16,180 nt of DNA. Source: Muribaculaceae bacterium. GTDB taxonomy: Bacteria > Bacteroidota > Bacteroidia > Bacteroidales > Muribaculaceae. The notes beneath the pieces were generated by a model. It did no database searches, was not told the DNA's origin, and was given only the letters and a program-made list of their open reading frames with translations. The stretch is taken from the NCBI GenBank assembly GCA_029060585.1, contig JAIDTS010000178.1, positions 1 to 16,180 of the forward strand, in the 5' to 3' direction. Of this stretch, positions 1 to 7,094 are shown piece by piece. A program made the translations under genes and the position numbers. Every line of letters starts with the position of its first letter. Within the stretch, counting starts at the first letter, position 1.

Positions 1-76
1 GTGGAATGGTAGACACGGGAGACTTAAAATCTCCTGGCCTTTGCGGGCTGTGTGGGTTCGAGTCCCATTTCCTGTA
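1..76 (+). tRNA. tRNA-Leu (anticodon UAA), 5' end cut by the window edge
   Basis: The sequence starts in the D arm (GTGGAATGGTAGACAC). The anticodon stem GGAGA/TCTCC encloses the loop CTTAAAA, so the anticodon is TAA and the tRNA reads UUA leucine codons. A long variable arm (GGCC...GGGCT) marks a class II tRNA. The T arm GTGGG-TTCGAGT-CCCAT and the 3' acceptor strand TTCCTGT plus discriminator A (position 76) complete it. CCA is not encoded. About nine 5' bases (acceptor strand plus positions 8 and 9) lie outside the window. Confidence 0.95.
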
Positions 77-83
77 CGATTGC

Positions 84-125
84 ATAAGGCTTCGCGGATC
101 AGATCCGCGAAGCCTTATCGTTTTT
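84..125 (+). terminator. Rho-independent terminator of the tRNA-Leu transcript
   Basis: A perfect 17-base inverted repeat (arms 84-100 and 102-118, one unpaired central base) is followed after two bases by five T. It sits eight bases after the tRNA end. The minus-strand flank has no T run, so it should work only for rightward transcription. Confidence 0.93.
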
Positions 126-192
126 ATCAAAAAAAATCAACTCATTAACATCATTTAACAACACACTGTTCAAAATAGGCAGTCATTCCGGT

Positions 193-200
193 TAACTTTG
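193..200 (+). promoter_or_regulatory. Bacteroidetes -7 box for the small unknown gene
   Basis: TAACTTTG at 193-200 matches the TAnnTTTG consensus of the Bacteroidetes primary sigma factor. A good TTTG box about 20 bases upstream is missing; only GTTC at 168-171 is near. Transcription would start at about 205-208, giving a leader of roughly 50 bases before the ATG at 258. The same bases contain a TTG that could pass as an upstream start codon; lying in the promoter, it is unlikely to be translated. Confidence 0.7.
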
Positions 201-257
201 CGGAAAAGTAAAAGTCTGAAGGGTTCCCAGGGAGCCCTACGCAAAAAAGCCAAGGAT

Positions 258-632
258 ATGACAAACAGTACGTATTATTCCTCCGGCTACTCCGGAGCAC
301 CGATCTACACCTCCCGCACCGTACGCCGCGTCGCTGTAGGACGCGCAGATTCCCTCATGAGCTATGGCGACCGCATGTCGGTGCGCCTTATGATCGACGG
401 CCAGTGCGTCCTGCAGTATGAAACCCGCCAGGTAGCCGACATGACGGACCTCATGGGAGATCTCCGCCGCCGCGCGCGCGGAATGCGCGGGCTCGCAGTT
501 GTCTATGTCAGAAACCACGACCGCGGCTGGACCCGTGAACGCCGCATAATGCTCTATCCCCAGAAAAAGCACGCACCCGCACAGCGACCGAAGGCCGTGC
601 AGGTGCCCATGTTCTTCCCCTGGGAACTATGA
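258..632 (+). CDS. unrecognised small basic protein, 124 residues
   Basis: I do not recognise this family. I chose ATG at 258 because the in-frame TTG at 198 overlaps a promoter box. The product has no signal peptide or membrane segment and is rich in arginine. It starts with a Ser/Tyr/Gly-rich stretch (MTNSTYYSSGYSG), followed by a segment that looks like one mixed alpha/beta domain (about residues 20-100: VRLMIDGQCVLQYET, a helix with MTDLMGDLRRRARGM, then LAVVYVRNHDRG and RRIMLYPQ). A basic, proline-containing tail ends in the hydrophobic motif PMFFPWEL. It stands alone between the tRNA terminator and the converging envelope operon, with only 20 bases to the next stop codon. The tidy domain pattern and the promoter argue for a real gene. 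A lineage-restricted cytoplasmic or nucleic-acid-binding protein is possible, but that is a guess from charge alone. Confidence 0.75.
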   Translation: MTNSTYYSSGYSGAPIYTSRTVRRVAVGRADSLMSYGDRMSVRLMIDGQCVLQYETRQVADMTDLMGDLRRRARGMRGLAVVYVRNHDRGWTRERRIMLYPQKKHAPAQRPKAVQVPMFFPWEL

Positions 633-652
633 TTTCCCATAAAAGCAGTGTA

Positions 653-907
653 CTAAGGATTGTAGAGGTCTTTGTTATAGAAGTCCAGTATCTCGTAGGT
701 AGCCTTCAGAAGCTGCGTGGCCTTCCCCGAGGGATTGATACGCTGCGCAGCCAGATAGTCGCCTATGGCCTCGCTGCGCCTGCCCAAGGCCCAGTATAGA
801 CGCCCGCGCTCTATTAGCGCTTCCTCGTCGGCCCCGGCAGCCGAGATCCGCGCGTCGAGTGCAGCAAGTCTCGTTGCCGTGTCTTCCTTCATGTTTTTCT
901 TTTCCAT
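653..907 (-). CDS. small tetratricopeptide-repeat protein, 84 residues
   Basis: The product is short and probably cytoplasmic, since no signal peptide is visible. Residues 28-61 form one TPR hairpin (ALIERGRLYWALGRRSEAIG and the following DYLAAQRINP). They are preceded by a helix of about 20 residues and followed by a helix ending in the motif DFYNKDLYNP. I recall near-identical C-terminal motifs in small TPR proteins of other Bacteroidales, so this appears to be a conserved family of unknown function. TPR units usually bind protein partners; which one cannot be read from the sequence. The start codon lies 11 bases after the murI stop, which makes it the last gene of the envelope operon. A second in-frame ATG (892) could also be the start. 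No clear terminator lies in the 20 bases before the converging gene. Confidence 0.85.
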   Translation of the reverse strand: MEKKNMKEDTATRLAALDARISAAGADEEALIERGRLYWALGRRSEAIGDYLAAQRINPSGKATQLLKATYEILDFYNKDLYNP

Positions 908-918
908 TTCTGTAATGT

Positions 919-1821
919 TCAGTCAAGTGCACATCGCCGCGACCTTACTCCGCAGTGGGTGAACAACGACGCCAACGCATCGAATTTCTCCGGATTCTCG
1001 CTCGTCAGGAATTCCGCCCCCCCCCCTTTGCTCAGCCTACGCTCCATCTCCGGGTGGCGCCGCAGATAGTCTTTAAGTGACTCCGCCACAAGATGTCCCT
1101 GCTCAAGTATACGTATTCCCTCCGGGGAATACCGGCGGATCTTGTCGATGAGCAGAGGATAGTGAGTGCATCCGAGCACGAAGGTGTCTATCTCGGAATC
1201 CTTCGCCATAAGCGAATCGATATATTTCCTGACGAAATAGTCGGCACCCTCTCCATCTGCCTCGGAATTCTCAACGATAGGCACCCATAGAGGACACGCC
1301 TGCTGCGCTACCTCCATATCCGGAAATAGTTTTTTTGTCTCAATCACATACGATTCGCTCGCCACAGTGCCCGGAGTTCCGAGCACACCTATGTGTCCTG
1401 TCTTCGAAACCTTGTCGAGAATCTCCACTGTGGGACGTATGACGCCCAGCACCCTCCGCGTAGGATCGATTGCGGGAAGATCCCGCTGCTGGATGGTGCG
1501 CAGAGCCTTGGCAGAGGCCGTGTTGCAGGCGAGGATAACGAGCGGGCAGCCACGCGAGAATAGTTCCCTGACGGCCTCGAGCGTATAGCGGTAGATCACC
1601 TCGAAACTCCGTGAGCCGTAGGGTGCGCGGGCGTTGTCGCCGAGATAGAGATAGTCGTAATCAGGAAGTGTCTTACGCAGTTCCCGGAGGATAGTGAGCC
1701 CTCCGTAGCCTGAATCGAACACCCCTATCGGTCCTAACGAAATGGCGGAAGCCTCAGCCTCCGCCATTTCATATGCGTTCTTATCATTCATAGTGTCTGC
1801 TGAACACCTATCCTGACTCAT
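919..1821 (-). CDS. murI: glutamate racemase
   Basis: MurI converts L-glutamate to D-glutamate for the peptidoglycan stem peptide, in the cytoplasm and without cofactor. The two catalytic cysteines are visible as C99 (LACNTASA) and C218 (LGCTHYPLL). The substrate motif VFDSGYGG is at residues 34-41 and GDNARAPYG at 61-69. Length (300) is somewhat above the usual 265-285 because of a 30-residue polar N-terminal extension. ATG at 1821 lies two bases after the upstream skp stop, which favours this start; ATG at 1791 would remove ten residues and also keep the whole domain. An odd point is a run of ten G on the coding strand (1026-1017), encoding Gly266-Gly268. Losing one G gives a stop within a few codons; gaining one replaces the last 30-odd residues. 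Both catalytic cysteines lie before the tract. Confidence 0.96.
   Translation of the reverse strand: MSQDRCSADTMNDKNAYEMAEAEASAISLGPIGVFDSGYGGLTILRELRKTLPDYDYLYLGDNARAPYGSRSFEVIYRYTLEAVRELFSRGCPLVILACNTASAKALRTIQQRDLPAIDPTRRVLGVIRPTVEILDKVSKTGHIGVLGTPGTVASESYVIETKKLFPDMEVAQQACPLWVPIVENSEADGEGADYFVRKYIDSLMAKDSEIDTFVLGCTHYPLLIDKIRRYSPEGIRILEQGHLVAESLKDYLRRHPEMERRLSKGGGAEFLTSENPEKFDALASLFTHCGVRSRRCALD
1017..1026 (-). repeat. G10 homopolymer inside murI
   Basis: Ten consecutive C on the plus strand (G10 on the coding strand) sit in the 3' third of murI. It is the longest G/C homopolymer I saw in the window and is a candidate site for slipped-strand change or for a sequencing error. Confidence 0.95.
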
Positions 1822-1823
1822 TC

Positions 1824-2330
1824 TTATTTAATACCCAGCTTGGCCTTTACAGTCTCCGTGATGTCCTCTACGGGAGCTGCGTGATAAAGGGTGAGCTGCG
1901 GGTCATACATCTGGATGAGGGAGAAGCCACCCTCGAGCCCGACACTTTCCACAGCCTGGCTTATAGTCTGAGTGATAGGAGCCATGAGGTCGTTCTGCAT
2001 CTTCTGGAGATCCTGAGATGCGGACTGCTCAAACTGCTGGATCTTCTGCTGATAATCGCTTATCTCGCGAGCCTTGCGCTCCTTGATGGCGGGAAGCTCA
2101 TTTTCCGACATATTCTGGAACTCAGTCATCTGACGGTTCATTTCTTCGCCGAGTTTCTGATATTCCGCCTGATACTTGTCGCTAACTTCCTTGATCTGAT
2201 TCATAGCTTTCGTATAGTCAGGCATAGCCTGAAGGACTGAGCCCAGGTCTACGAGACCGATCTTAAGGGTCTGGGCAGAGAGAAGCATCGGGCAGATGAG
2301 CGCGATGACTAAAAGTACTTTCTTGATCAT
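1824..2330 (-). CDS. Skp/OmpH-family periplasmic chaperone, second copy
   Basis: OmpH/Skp proteins hold unfolded outer-membrane proteins in the periplasm for delivery to BamA. This 168-residue product has a signal peptide (MIKKVLLVIALICPMLLSAQ, cleavage near residue 19), then the family's start strand LKIGLVDLGSVLQAMPDY. A charged coiled coil runs from about residue 40 to 120 and forms the tentacle; a C-terminal strand region closes the body (FSLIQMYDPQLTLYHA). The length is typical. It is the second of two adjacent skp genes: 40 bases after the first, two bases before murI. The two copies share domain order but little sequence identity, so they are an old duplication. Their relative roles are not visible. 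Confidence 0.93.
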   Translation of the reverse strand: MIKKVLLVIALICPMLLSAQTLKIGLVDLGSVLQAMPDYTKAMNQIKEVSDKYQAEYQKLGEEMNRQMTEFQNMSENELPAIKERKAREISDYQQKIQQFEQSASQDLQKMQNDLMAPITQTISQAVESVGLEGGFSLIQMYDPQLTLYHAAPVEDITETVKAKLGIK

Positions 2331-2370
2331 TTCTTTCTTTGTTGGTTTTATTTGTTATTGTTTGTTTCCT

Positions 2371-2886
2371 TTATTTCGAATATCCCAGTTTTGCGAGCAC
2401 TTCATTGCTCACGTCGATCTTCGGAGAGGCGAAGACGATGCTCTGCGACGAAGCACGGTCGAAGACCACCTGATAACCCTTCTCCTCGCATACTGCCTTG
2501 ACGGCGTTGTAGACATCTTCCTGAATCGGCTTCATGAGGCTCTGACGCTTCTTGAAAAGCTCTCCTTCCGGACCGAAGTATTTGTAGCGCAGATCAGTCA
2601 CCTGCTTTTCCTTCGCCACGAGTTCCTCCTCGCGGCTCTTCTTCTGGTCGTCGGTCAGAAAGATCATCTCGGCTTGATAGTTCTTATACATGGTCTCAGC
2701 TTCCTTGGAGAGCTCGGTGACCTCACGCTCCCATCGCTGCGACACCTGGTTGAGCTGTTCGTTGGCCATCTCATAGCTCGGCACGTTACGCAGGATGTAG
2801 TCCATGTCTACGAGCGCGAACTTCTGGGCGAAGGCTCCTACTGCGGCGAAAACCACTACCGCCAGCGATATGATAAGTTTCTTCAT
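2371..2886 (-). CDS. Skp/OmpH-family periplasmic chaperone, first copy
   Basis: This 171-residue product has a signal peptide (MKKLIISLAVVVFAAVGAFA, then Q21), the N-terminal strand QKFALVDMDYILRNVPSY, a long charged coiled coil (about residues 40-115) and the C-terminal strand pair GYQVVFDRASSQSIVFASP, all typical of OmpH/Skp. It should act as a periplasmic holdase for outer-membrane proteins. It lies 67 bases downstream of bamA. That gap holds a near-direct repeat, CTATTTTAAAAG at 2894-2905 and CTATTTTAAAG at 2912-2922 (plus strand), and an imperfect -7 box (complement of 2924-2930), so an internal promoter is possible but weak. The pairing of bamA with two skp genes supports the assignment. 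Confidence 0.94.
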   Translation of the reverse strand: MKKLIISLAVVVFAAVGAFAQKFALVDMDYILRNVPSYEMANEQLNQVSQRWEREVTELSKEAETMYKNYQAEMIFLTDDQKKSREEELVAKEKQVTDLRYKYFGPEGELFKKRQSLMKPIQEDVYNAVKAVCEEKGYQVVFDRASSQSIVFASPKIDVSNEVLAKLGYSK

Positions 2887-2953
2887 GTTATTCCTATTTT
2901 AAAAGTTCATACTATTTTAAAGACAAAATAGCCCTCTTAAAGTTTAAAGGCGC

Positions 2954-5590
2954 TTAGAACTCCTGTCCCAGCACAAAGTGAAGGTTGCCTCCGCCGCGTC
3001 GTCCCCACACCTTATCGAAGCCATAGCCCCAGTCGATGCCGAGGAAGCCGAGCATGGAGAGATAGAGGCGAATGCCGACTCCGGCCGAGCGCTTGAGGTT
3101 GAAGGGTGCGAAGTCCTTGATATCGGTCCAGGCGTTGCCCGCCTCCGCGAAGGCAAGCGCGAAGATCGTGGTGTTAGGCTGCAGCATGAAGGGGAAGCGG
3201 AGCTCGAAGGTGAACTTAGAGTAGGCGTAGGCCTCGTAGTAGTTCGGGGTGAACTGGCCGTTCTCATAACCGCGCATCGACACTGTCTCAGTGGCATAGG
3301 TATAGCTGCCCGTCATGCCGTCGCCGCCGAAATAGAAGGTCTCGAATGGAGACTTGACATATTTGTTGTAGGAACCGAGCAGCGCGAAGTCAGCCTTCGT
3401 CATCATGACGAGCGTCCAGTTGCCTTCCGGATCGGAGAGCGGAGTGAATGTCTTGGCCTGGAACTTCAATTTCCAGTATTCTATCCATTTGTAAAGCTCG
3501 GCCTGAGCCTTGACATCATACTTGGCAGCCTCCTGCGAAAGTTTCTCCCAGTCGTGACCCTTGCGCAGCTTGGTCCATGGCGGAGTCATCTGCAGGCTGA
3601 GCAGGAAGCTCGAGCCGTTGCGAGGATAGATTGGCTGATCCGTCGTGTTGCGGCTGAGCATAAGTCCGAGCACTATGGAGTTGGCCGAACCGGTGTTCAT
3701 GAAGCGGAGGTAGTCCCAGTTCTTGAGGTAATACCAGCGGTAGGCGAGCGACACCTGGAACTGGAACAAATCGTCGGGCCACGTCAGACGCGAGCCGTAT
3801 GCCGCCGAGACACCGGCCAGCTGGAGCACTTTGTTCGGGTCGTAGGCGTTCTGATAATAATACTGGCTGTTGTAGCCGTAGCTTCCGTTGATATATGGAT
3901 TCATCATCGAATAGGCGTTGGCCCACTGGTTGGAGTAGAAACGGCTGTTGACGCCTGTCGAACGGCTGTAGTCTACCGAGAAGGAGAATGAGTTGGGGCG
4001 CTTGCCGCCAAGCCAAGGGTCGAAGAAGCTTATGTTGTAGCTCTGATAGTATTTGGCGTTGGTCTGGGCCGATATCGAGAAGGTCTGTCCGTCGCCGCGC
4101 GGGATGATGCCGCGATAGCTCGACGGATTGAAGAGATTCTTGATTGAGAAATTGGAGAATGAGAGTGCCACCTGCCCGGTGACGCCCGTCTGTCCCCAGC
4201 CGAGAGAGAGCTGCACCTTGTCGTTGGCCTTCTGCTCGAGGTCGAACACGATATCAACCGTGCCGTCCGCGTCGTTCGGAATCGGGTTCACGCCCATCGT
4301 CTCCGGATCGAAGTGCCCGGAGGCTGCGATCTCACGCGCAGAATTCATCAGCGCTGTCTTAGAGAAGAGGTCGCCAGGCTTTACGCGGAGCTCACGGCGG
4401 ATCACCTTTTCATACAGCTGGTCGTTGCCGTTGATGACGACCTTGTTGATCTTAGCAGGCTGTCCTTCGAAAACACTCATGAGCAGAGAGATGCTGTCGC
4501 CCTCAACATGCTGCTCGATCGGCACGAGATGGAAGAAGAGGTAGCCGCGGTCAAGATAATAGGCCGATACGGCGTCATCGTCATCCGACGTTCGCTTGTT
4601 GAGGCGTTTCTGGTTGTAGACATCCCCGGGATACATACCGAGTATCTGCTGGAGGTAGTCTGACGAATAGAGGGTATTTCCGACCCAGTTGATATCCTTT
4701 ATATAGTAGCGGTTTCCCTCGTCTACGGTCAGATAGATGTCTATCTCCTTGTCGTCATATTTCACTATCGAGTCGCTCACGATTTCTGCGTCGCGATAGC
4801 CGAGCTCGTTATATTTCTCTATGATCCGGATCTTGTCGTCGGCATAGTCTGAATCTACGAATTTCTTCTGCTTGAAGAGGTTTAGGATGTCATGGTTCTC
4901 GTTGGTCTTCTTCATGGCGTTCTTCACCTTGCGGTCGGAAAGGACATTGTTGCCGTTGATGTAGATCTTGTGAACCTTCACCTTGTTCTGGCGGTCGACG
5001 TTGATGGTCAGATAATCATAATTTTCCTGAGAGAGGTCGGGCTGCTGAGAGGATGTGACATTGACGTTCTTGAAACCCTTGTCGCTGTAGTATTGCTTCA
5101 CAACCTGAACTATACGGGCCACGATGTTGGGAGTCAGTTGCTGACCTTTCTCCACGCCAAGACGCTCCAGAAGGTCCTTCTTCTCGCCTCCCTTCACTCC
5201 GGTGAAGCGGATCTCGGCCATGCGCGGCTGCTGCTTGAGAGAGATCTCAAGCCATGCCTTGTCGCCTACCGTCTTCTCGAGATTGATCTCTACTTTCGAG
5301 TAAAGGCCCTGCCTGTAGAAACGCTTCACTGCCGTGGAGATGGCCTCGCCCGGAATCTCCACACGCTCGCCTACTGTCAGGCCCGAATATCCGATAATGA
5401 CGTAGTCTTCCACATCAGGCACTCCCGTCACCTTGATTCCGGCGATCTCGTAGACCTTGGGTATCGGGGTGTATATGATGTCGGGGTTGTATATCGTGTC
5501 GTTGGCGGGTGTCTGTGCGAGTACGGGTATCGTGGCGGCCACCGAGGCTACCGCAAGCATGATCCGTCTTAGCGTTCTTGTCAAAGTCAT
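2954..5590 (-). CDS. bamA: outer-membrane protein assembly factor BamA (Omp85)
   Basis: BamA is the central barrel of the machine that folds and inserts outer-membrane beta-barrels. The 878-residue product starts with a signal peptide (residues 1-25, ending in PVLA). Five POTRA domains follow at about 46-118, 122-199, 203-290, 294-377 and 380-455, then a 16-strand barrel from about 458 to the end. The loop-6 motif MRGY (Arg773) and the C-terminal strand ending in phenylalanine (FVLGQEF) are the hallmarks of the family. I chose ATG at 5590. An in-frame GTG at 5635 overlaps the uppS stop and would put 15 polar residues ahead of the signal peptide, which is implausible. The start is preceded by an octamer repeat instead of a Shine-Dalgarno sequence. 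The gene is certainly essential if the family rule holds. Confidence 0.97.
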   Translation of the reverse strand: MTLTRTLRRIMLAVASVAATIPVLAQTPANDTIYNPDIIYTPIPKVYEIAGIKVTGVPDVEDYVIIGYSGLTVGERVEIPGEAISTAVKRFYRQGLYSKVEINLEKTVGDKAWLEISLKQQPRMAEIRFTGVKGGEKKDLLERLGVEKGQQLTPNIVARIVQVVKQYYSDKGFKNVNVTSSQQPDLSQENYDYLTINVDRQNKVKVHKIYINGNNVLSDRKVKNAMKKTNENHDILNLFKQKKFVDSDYADDKIRIIEKYNELGYRDAEIVSDSIVKYDDKEIDIYLTVDEGNRYYIKDINWVGNTLYSSDYLQQILGMYPGDVYNQKRLNKRTSDDDDAVSAYYLDRGYLFFHLVPIEQHVEGDSISLLMSVFEGQPAKINKVVINGNDQLYEKVIRRELRVKPGDLFSKTALMNSAREIAASGHFDPETMGVNPIPNDADGTVDIVFDLEQKANDKVQLSLGWGQTGVTGQVALSFSNFSIKNLFNPSSYRGIIPRGDGQTFSISAQTNAKYYQSYNISFFDPWLGGKRPNSFSFSVDYSRSTGVNSRFYSNQWANAYSMMNPYINGSYGYNSQYYYQNAYDPNKVLQLAGVSAAYGSRLTWPDDLFQFQVSLAYRWYYLKNWDYLRFMNTGSANSIVLGLMLSRNTTDQPIYPRNGSSFLLSLQMTPPWTKLRKGHDWEKLSQEAAKYDVKAQAELYKWIEYWKLKFQAKTFTPLSDPEGNWTLVMMTKADFALLGSYNKYVKSPFETFYFGGDGMTGSYTYATETVSMRGYENGQFTPNYYEAYAYSKFTFELRFPFMLQPNTTIFALAFAEAGNAWTDIKDFAPFNLKRSAGVGIRLYLSMLGFLGIDWGYGFDKVWGRRGGGNLHFVLGQEF

Positions 5591-5597
5591 ATGCTTG

Positions 5598-5621
5598 TTG
5601 TTGAGTTGTTGAGTTGTGGGG
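5598..5621. repeat. octamer tandem repeat just upstream of the bamA start
   Basis: On the plus strand TTGTTGAG occurs twice in tandem (5598-5605, 5606-5613), followed by a degenerate third copy TTGTGGGG (5614-5621). On the bamA coding strand this reads CTCAACAA twice. It fills most of the 41-base gap between the uppS stop and the bamA ATG. Confidence 0.85.
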
Positions 5622-5631
5622 TTGGAGGTTA

Positions 5632-6399
5632 TCACTGCGCCACCTGCTCCGAAGTCTTGCCGAAGCGGCGCTCACGCTGCTGGTAGTCAAGGAGAGCTTC
5701 GGCATATTCCTTCTTGCCGAAGTCGGGCCAGAGCGTGGGAGTGAAGTAGAGTTCACTGTAGGCTATCTGCCAGAGCAGATAGTTGCTGATGCGTTCCTCC
5801 CCTCCCGTTCGGATAAGGAGATCGGGGTCGGGCATTCCCGCCGTAGCGAGATGATCGGCGAAGACCTTCTCGTCAATGGCATCGGGATCCAGCTTCCCTT
5901 CAGCTGCCTCGCGCGCCAGCCTGCGGGCAGCCTCGGAAATCTCCCATCTTGATGAATAGCTTATGCAGATGTTGAGCTGAAGTCCCGTGCAGTGGGCCGT
6001 CCTGTCGCGTGAGTCGTAGAGCTCGGCGCGGGGGCCTTCCGGGACCCTCTCTATGTCGCCCAGAAGATTGATCCTTACGTTGTTGCGCAGAAGTTCAGGC
6101 AGTTCTCTGGCTATAGCCCAGCCTATGATGGTCATCAAGGTGTCCACCTCTTCCTTCGGCCTGTTCCAGTTCTCGGTGCTGAAGGCGTAGAGCGTCAGAT
6201 ACTCCATGCCGAGGTCTGACGAAAGGGCGGTGACATTGTGGACGCTCGTGATCCCTTCGTAGTGGCCGTCGCTGCGCACCTTGTCGCGGTTTTTGGCCCA
6301 CCGGCCGTTGCCGTCCATGATCATGGCCACATGCCGCGGTATACGCTTCATGTCAAGTCTGCCAAGTATGTCTTCAAGTGTTTCCATCTCAGGATTCAT
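5632..6399 (-). CDS. uppS: undecaprenyl diphosphate synthase (cis-prenyltransferase)
   Basis: UppS adds eight isopentenyl units in cis to farnesyl diphosphate, giving the C55 lipid carrier for peptidoglycan, O-antigen and capsule. The signature HVAMIMDGNGRWAK (catalytic Asp29) is near the N-terminus. The second signature TLYAFSTENWNRP and the pyrophosphate/IPP-binding block DPDLLIRTGGEERISN with LWQIAYSELYF are intact, as is RRFGKTSEQ at the end. I chose ATG at 6399, two bases after the porG-like stop (255 residues, normal length). Two upstream in-frame ATGs (6429, 6420) would overlap that gene and add non-family residues. One odd residue: the segment usually read as R-(S/A)-(F/Y)-G-H is RSDGH here (Asp44). 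Confidence 0.96.
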   Translation of the reverse strand: MNPEMETLEDILGRLDMKRIPRHVAMIMDGNGRWAKNRDKVRSDGHYEGITSVHNVTALSSDLGMEYLTLYAFSTENWNRPKEEVDTLMTIIGWAIARELPELLRNNVRINLLGDIERVPEGPRAELYDSRDRTAHCTGLQLNICISYSSRWEISEAARRLAREAAEGKLDPDAIDEKVFADHLATAGMPDPDLLIRTGGEERISNYLLWQIAYSELYFTPTLWPDFGKKEYAEALLDYQQRERRFGKTSEQVAQ

Positions 6400-6401
6400 T
6401 G

Positions 6402-7088
6402 TTATTCTTTGTAGTTGCATGTGGCGCACCGCTTCGAGAATTCATAGCTAAGCGTCACCGTCAGTGTTGAGTACCAGTCGGTGTTTTTTGCAAAACCCGA
6501 CTTTATGGAGTGAGGGTCGGAGAGGGCCCGGCCGTCAAGGCGGTCGGAGAAGGTCTTCTTCATCAGGAATTCAAGCCCGAGGTTGAGCCTTCGGTTGATC
6601 TTATATTTCGCCCCGATTCCGAACGGAAGCGTGAACGCCGCTCCCGTATAGCCGTCTGTGGTCCAGACAGTCGCGCCGACACCTCCGGTGATGTAGGGGC
6701 TCCATCTCTTCAGTTTCCTATAGCGCTCTCCCATCCCGTAGTTGAAGAAATTGAACTCAAACATCTCGCTCAGCTCGAAGAAGGTGGTCGAGAACTTGAA
6801 CTGCGCCGCGTCGGGAAGCACGTCTGTCATGTCTTCCGTGTCGCCGGAGAGTGTGCCTACGTAGAGTCCGGTCTTGAAGGCTATCCTCGGATTCCGGATG
6901 TAGCGGAAGAGAAGCATCCCGTCGGCTCCCGGATGGCTCCATAGGCTTGCGGTGTTGGCGTCGCCGAGATACCCCGTCATGCCGATGCCGCCCCCGGCGT
7001 CAAACCGGTAGTCTTCCTGTGCCAGGGCCTTCTGAGAGGCTCCGGCATAGAGCGAGGCAAGCAGTATGAGGAGGACACCCTTCTTCAT
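6402..7088 (-). CDS. PorG-like / DUF6089 outer-membrane beta-barrel protein
   Basis: The 228-residue product has a signal peptide (MKKGVLLILLASLYAGAS..., cleavage near residue 23, after ALA). An eight-strand-like barrel pattern follows: alternating hydrophobic strands with glycine and aromatic ends (FDAGGGIGMTGYLGD, ITGGVGATVW, FGIGAKYKINRRLNLGLEFLMKKTF, STLTVTLSYEF). The segment GMTGYLGD and the DUF6089-style spacing, plus its place directly before uppS-bamA-skp-skp, match PorG, a type IX secretion component of Porphyromonas gingivalis. It ends with a short cysteine-containing tail (CATCNYKE), unusual for a barrel, which normally ends near its last strand. No other type IX secretion gene is in the window, so a role in that pathway is not shown; DUF6089 proteins also occur in gut Bacteroidales thought to lack it. 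Family assignment is good, function uncertain. Confidence 0.82.
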   Translation of the reverse strand: MKKGVLLILLASLYAGASQKALAQEDYRFDAGGGIGMTGYLGDANTASLWSHPGADGMLLFRYIRNPRIAFKTGLYVGTLSGDTEDMTDVLPDAAQFKFSTTFFELSEMFEFNFFNYGMGERYRKLKRWSPYITGGVGATVWTTDGYTGAAFTLPFGIGAKYKINRRLNLGLEFLMKKTFSDRLDGRALSDPHSIKSGFAKNTDWYSTLTVTLSYEFSKRCATCNYKE

Positions 7089-7094
7089 CGCAAC

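Noticed and set aside
77..192. Integration site of a mobile element at the tRNA-Leu 3' end
   Set aside because: No integrase, repeated tRNA end or foreign-looking genes follow; the hairpin is a normal terminator.
198..257. TTG start giving a 144-residue first gene
   Set aside because: The TTG is part of the TAACTTTG promoter box, so it would lie upstream of the transcript start.
2924..2930. Separate promoter for the skp genes
   Set aside because: The minus-strand TATTTTG is one base short of TAnnTTTG and has no convincing -33 partner; kept only as a weak possibility.
2978..3991. 337-codon open frame on the plus strand inside bamA
   Set aside because: It is antisense to a certain BamA gene, has no recognisable domain, and its length follows from the codon bias of bamA. 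The 2296-2931 and 4892-5572 plus-strand frames are rejected for the same reason.
5591..5635. Upstream GTG start for bamA
   Set aside because: It would place 15 polar residues before a complete signal peptide and overlap the uppS stop; the residues are encoded by the octamer repeat.
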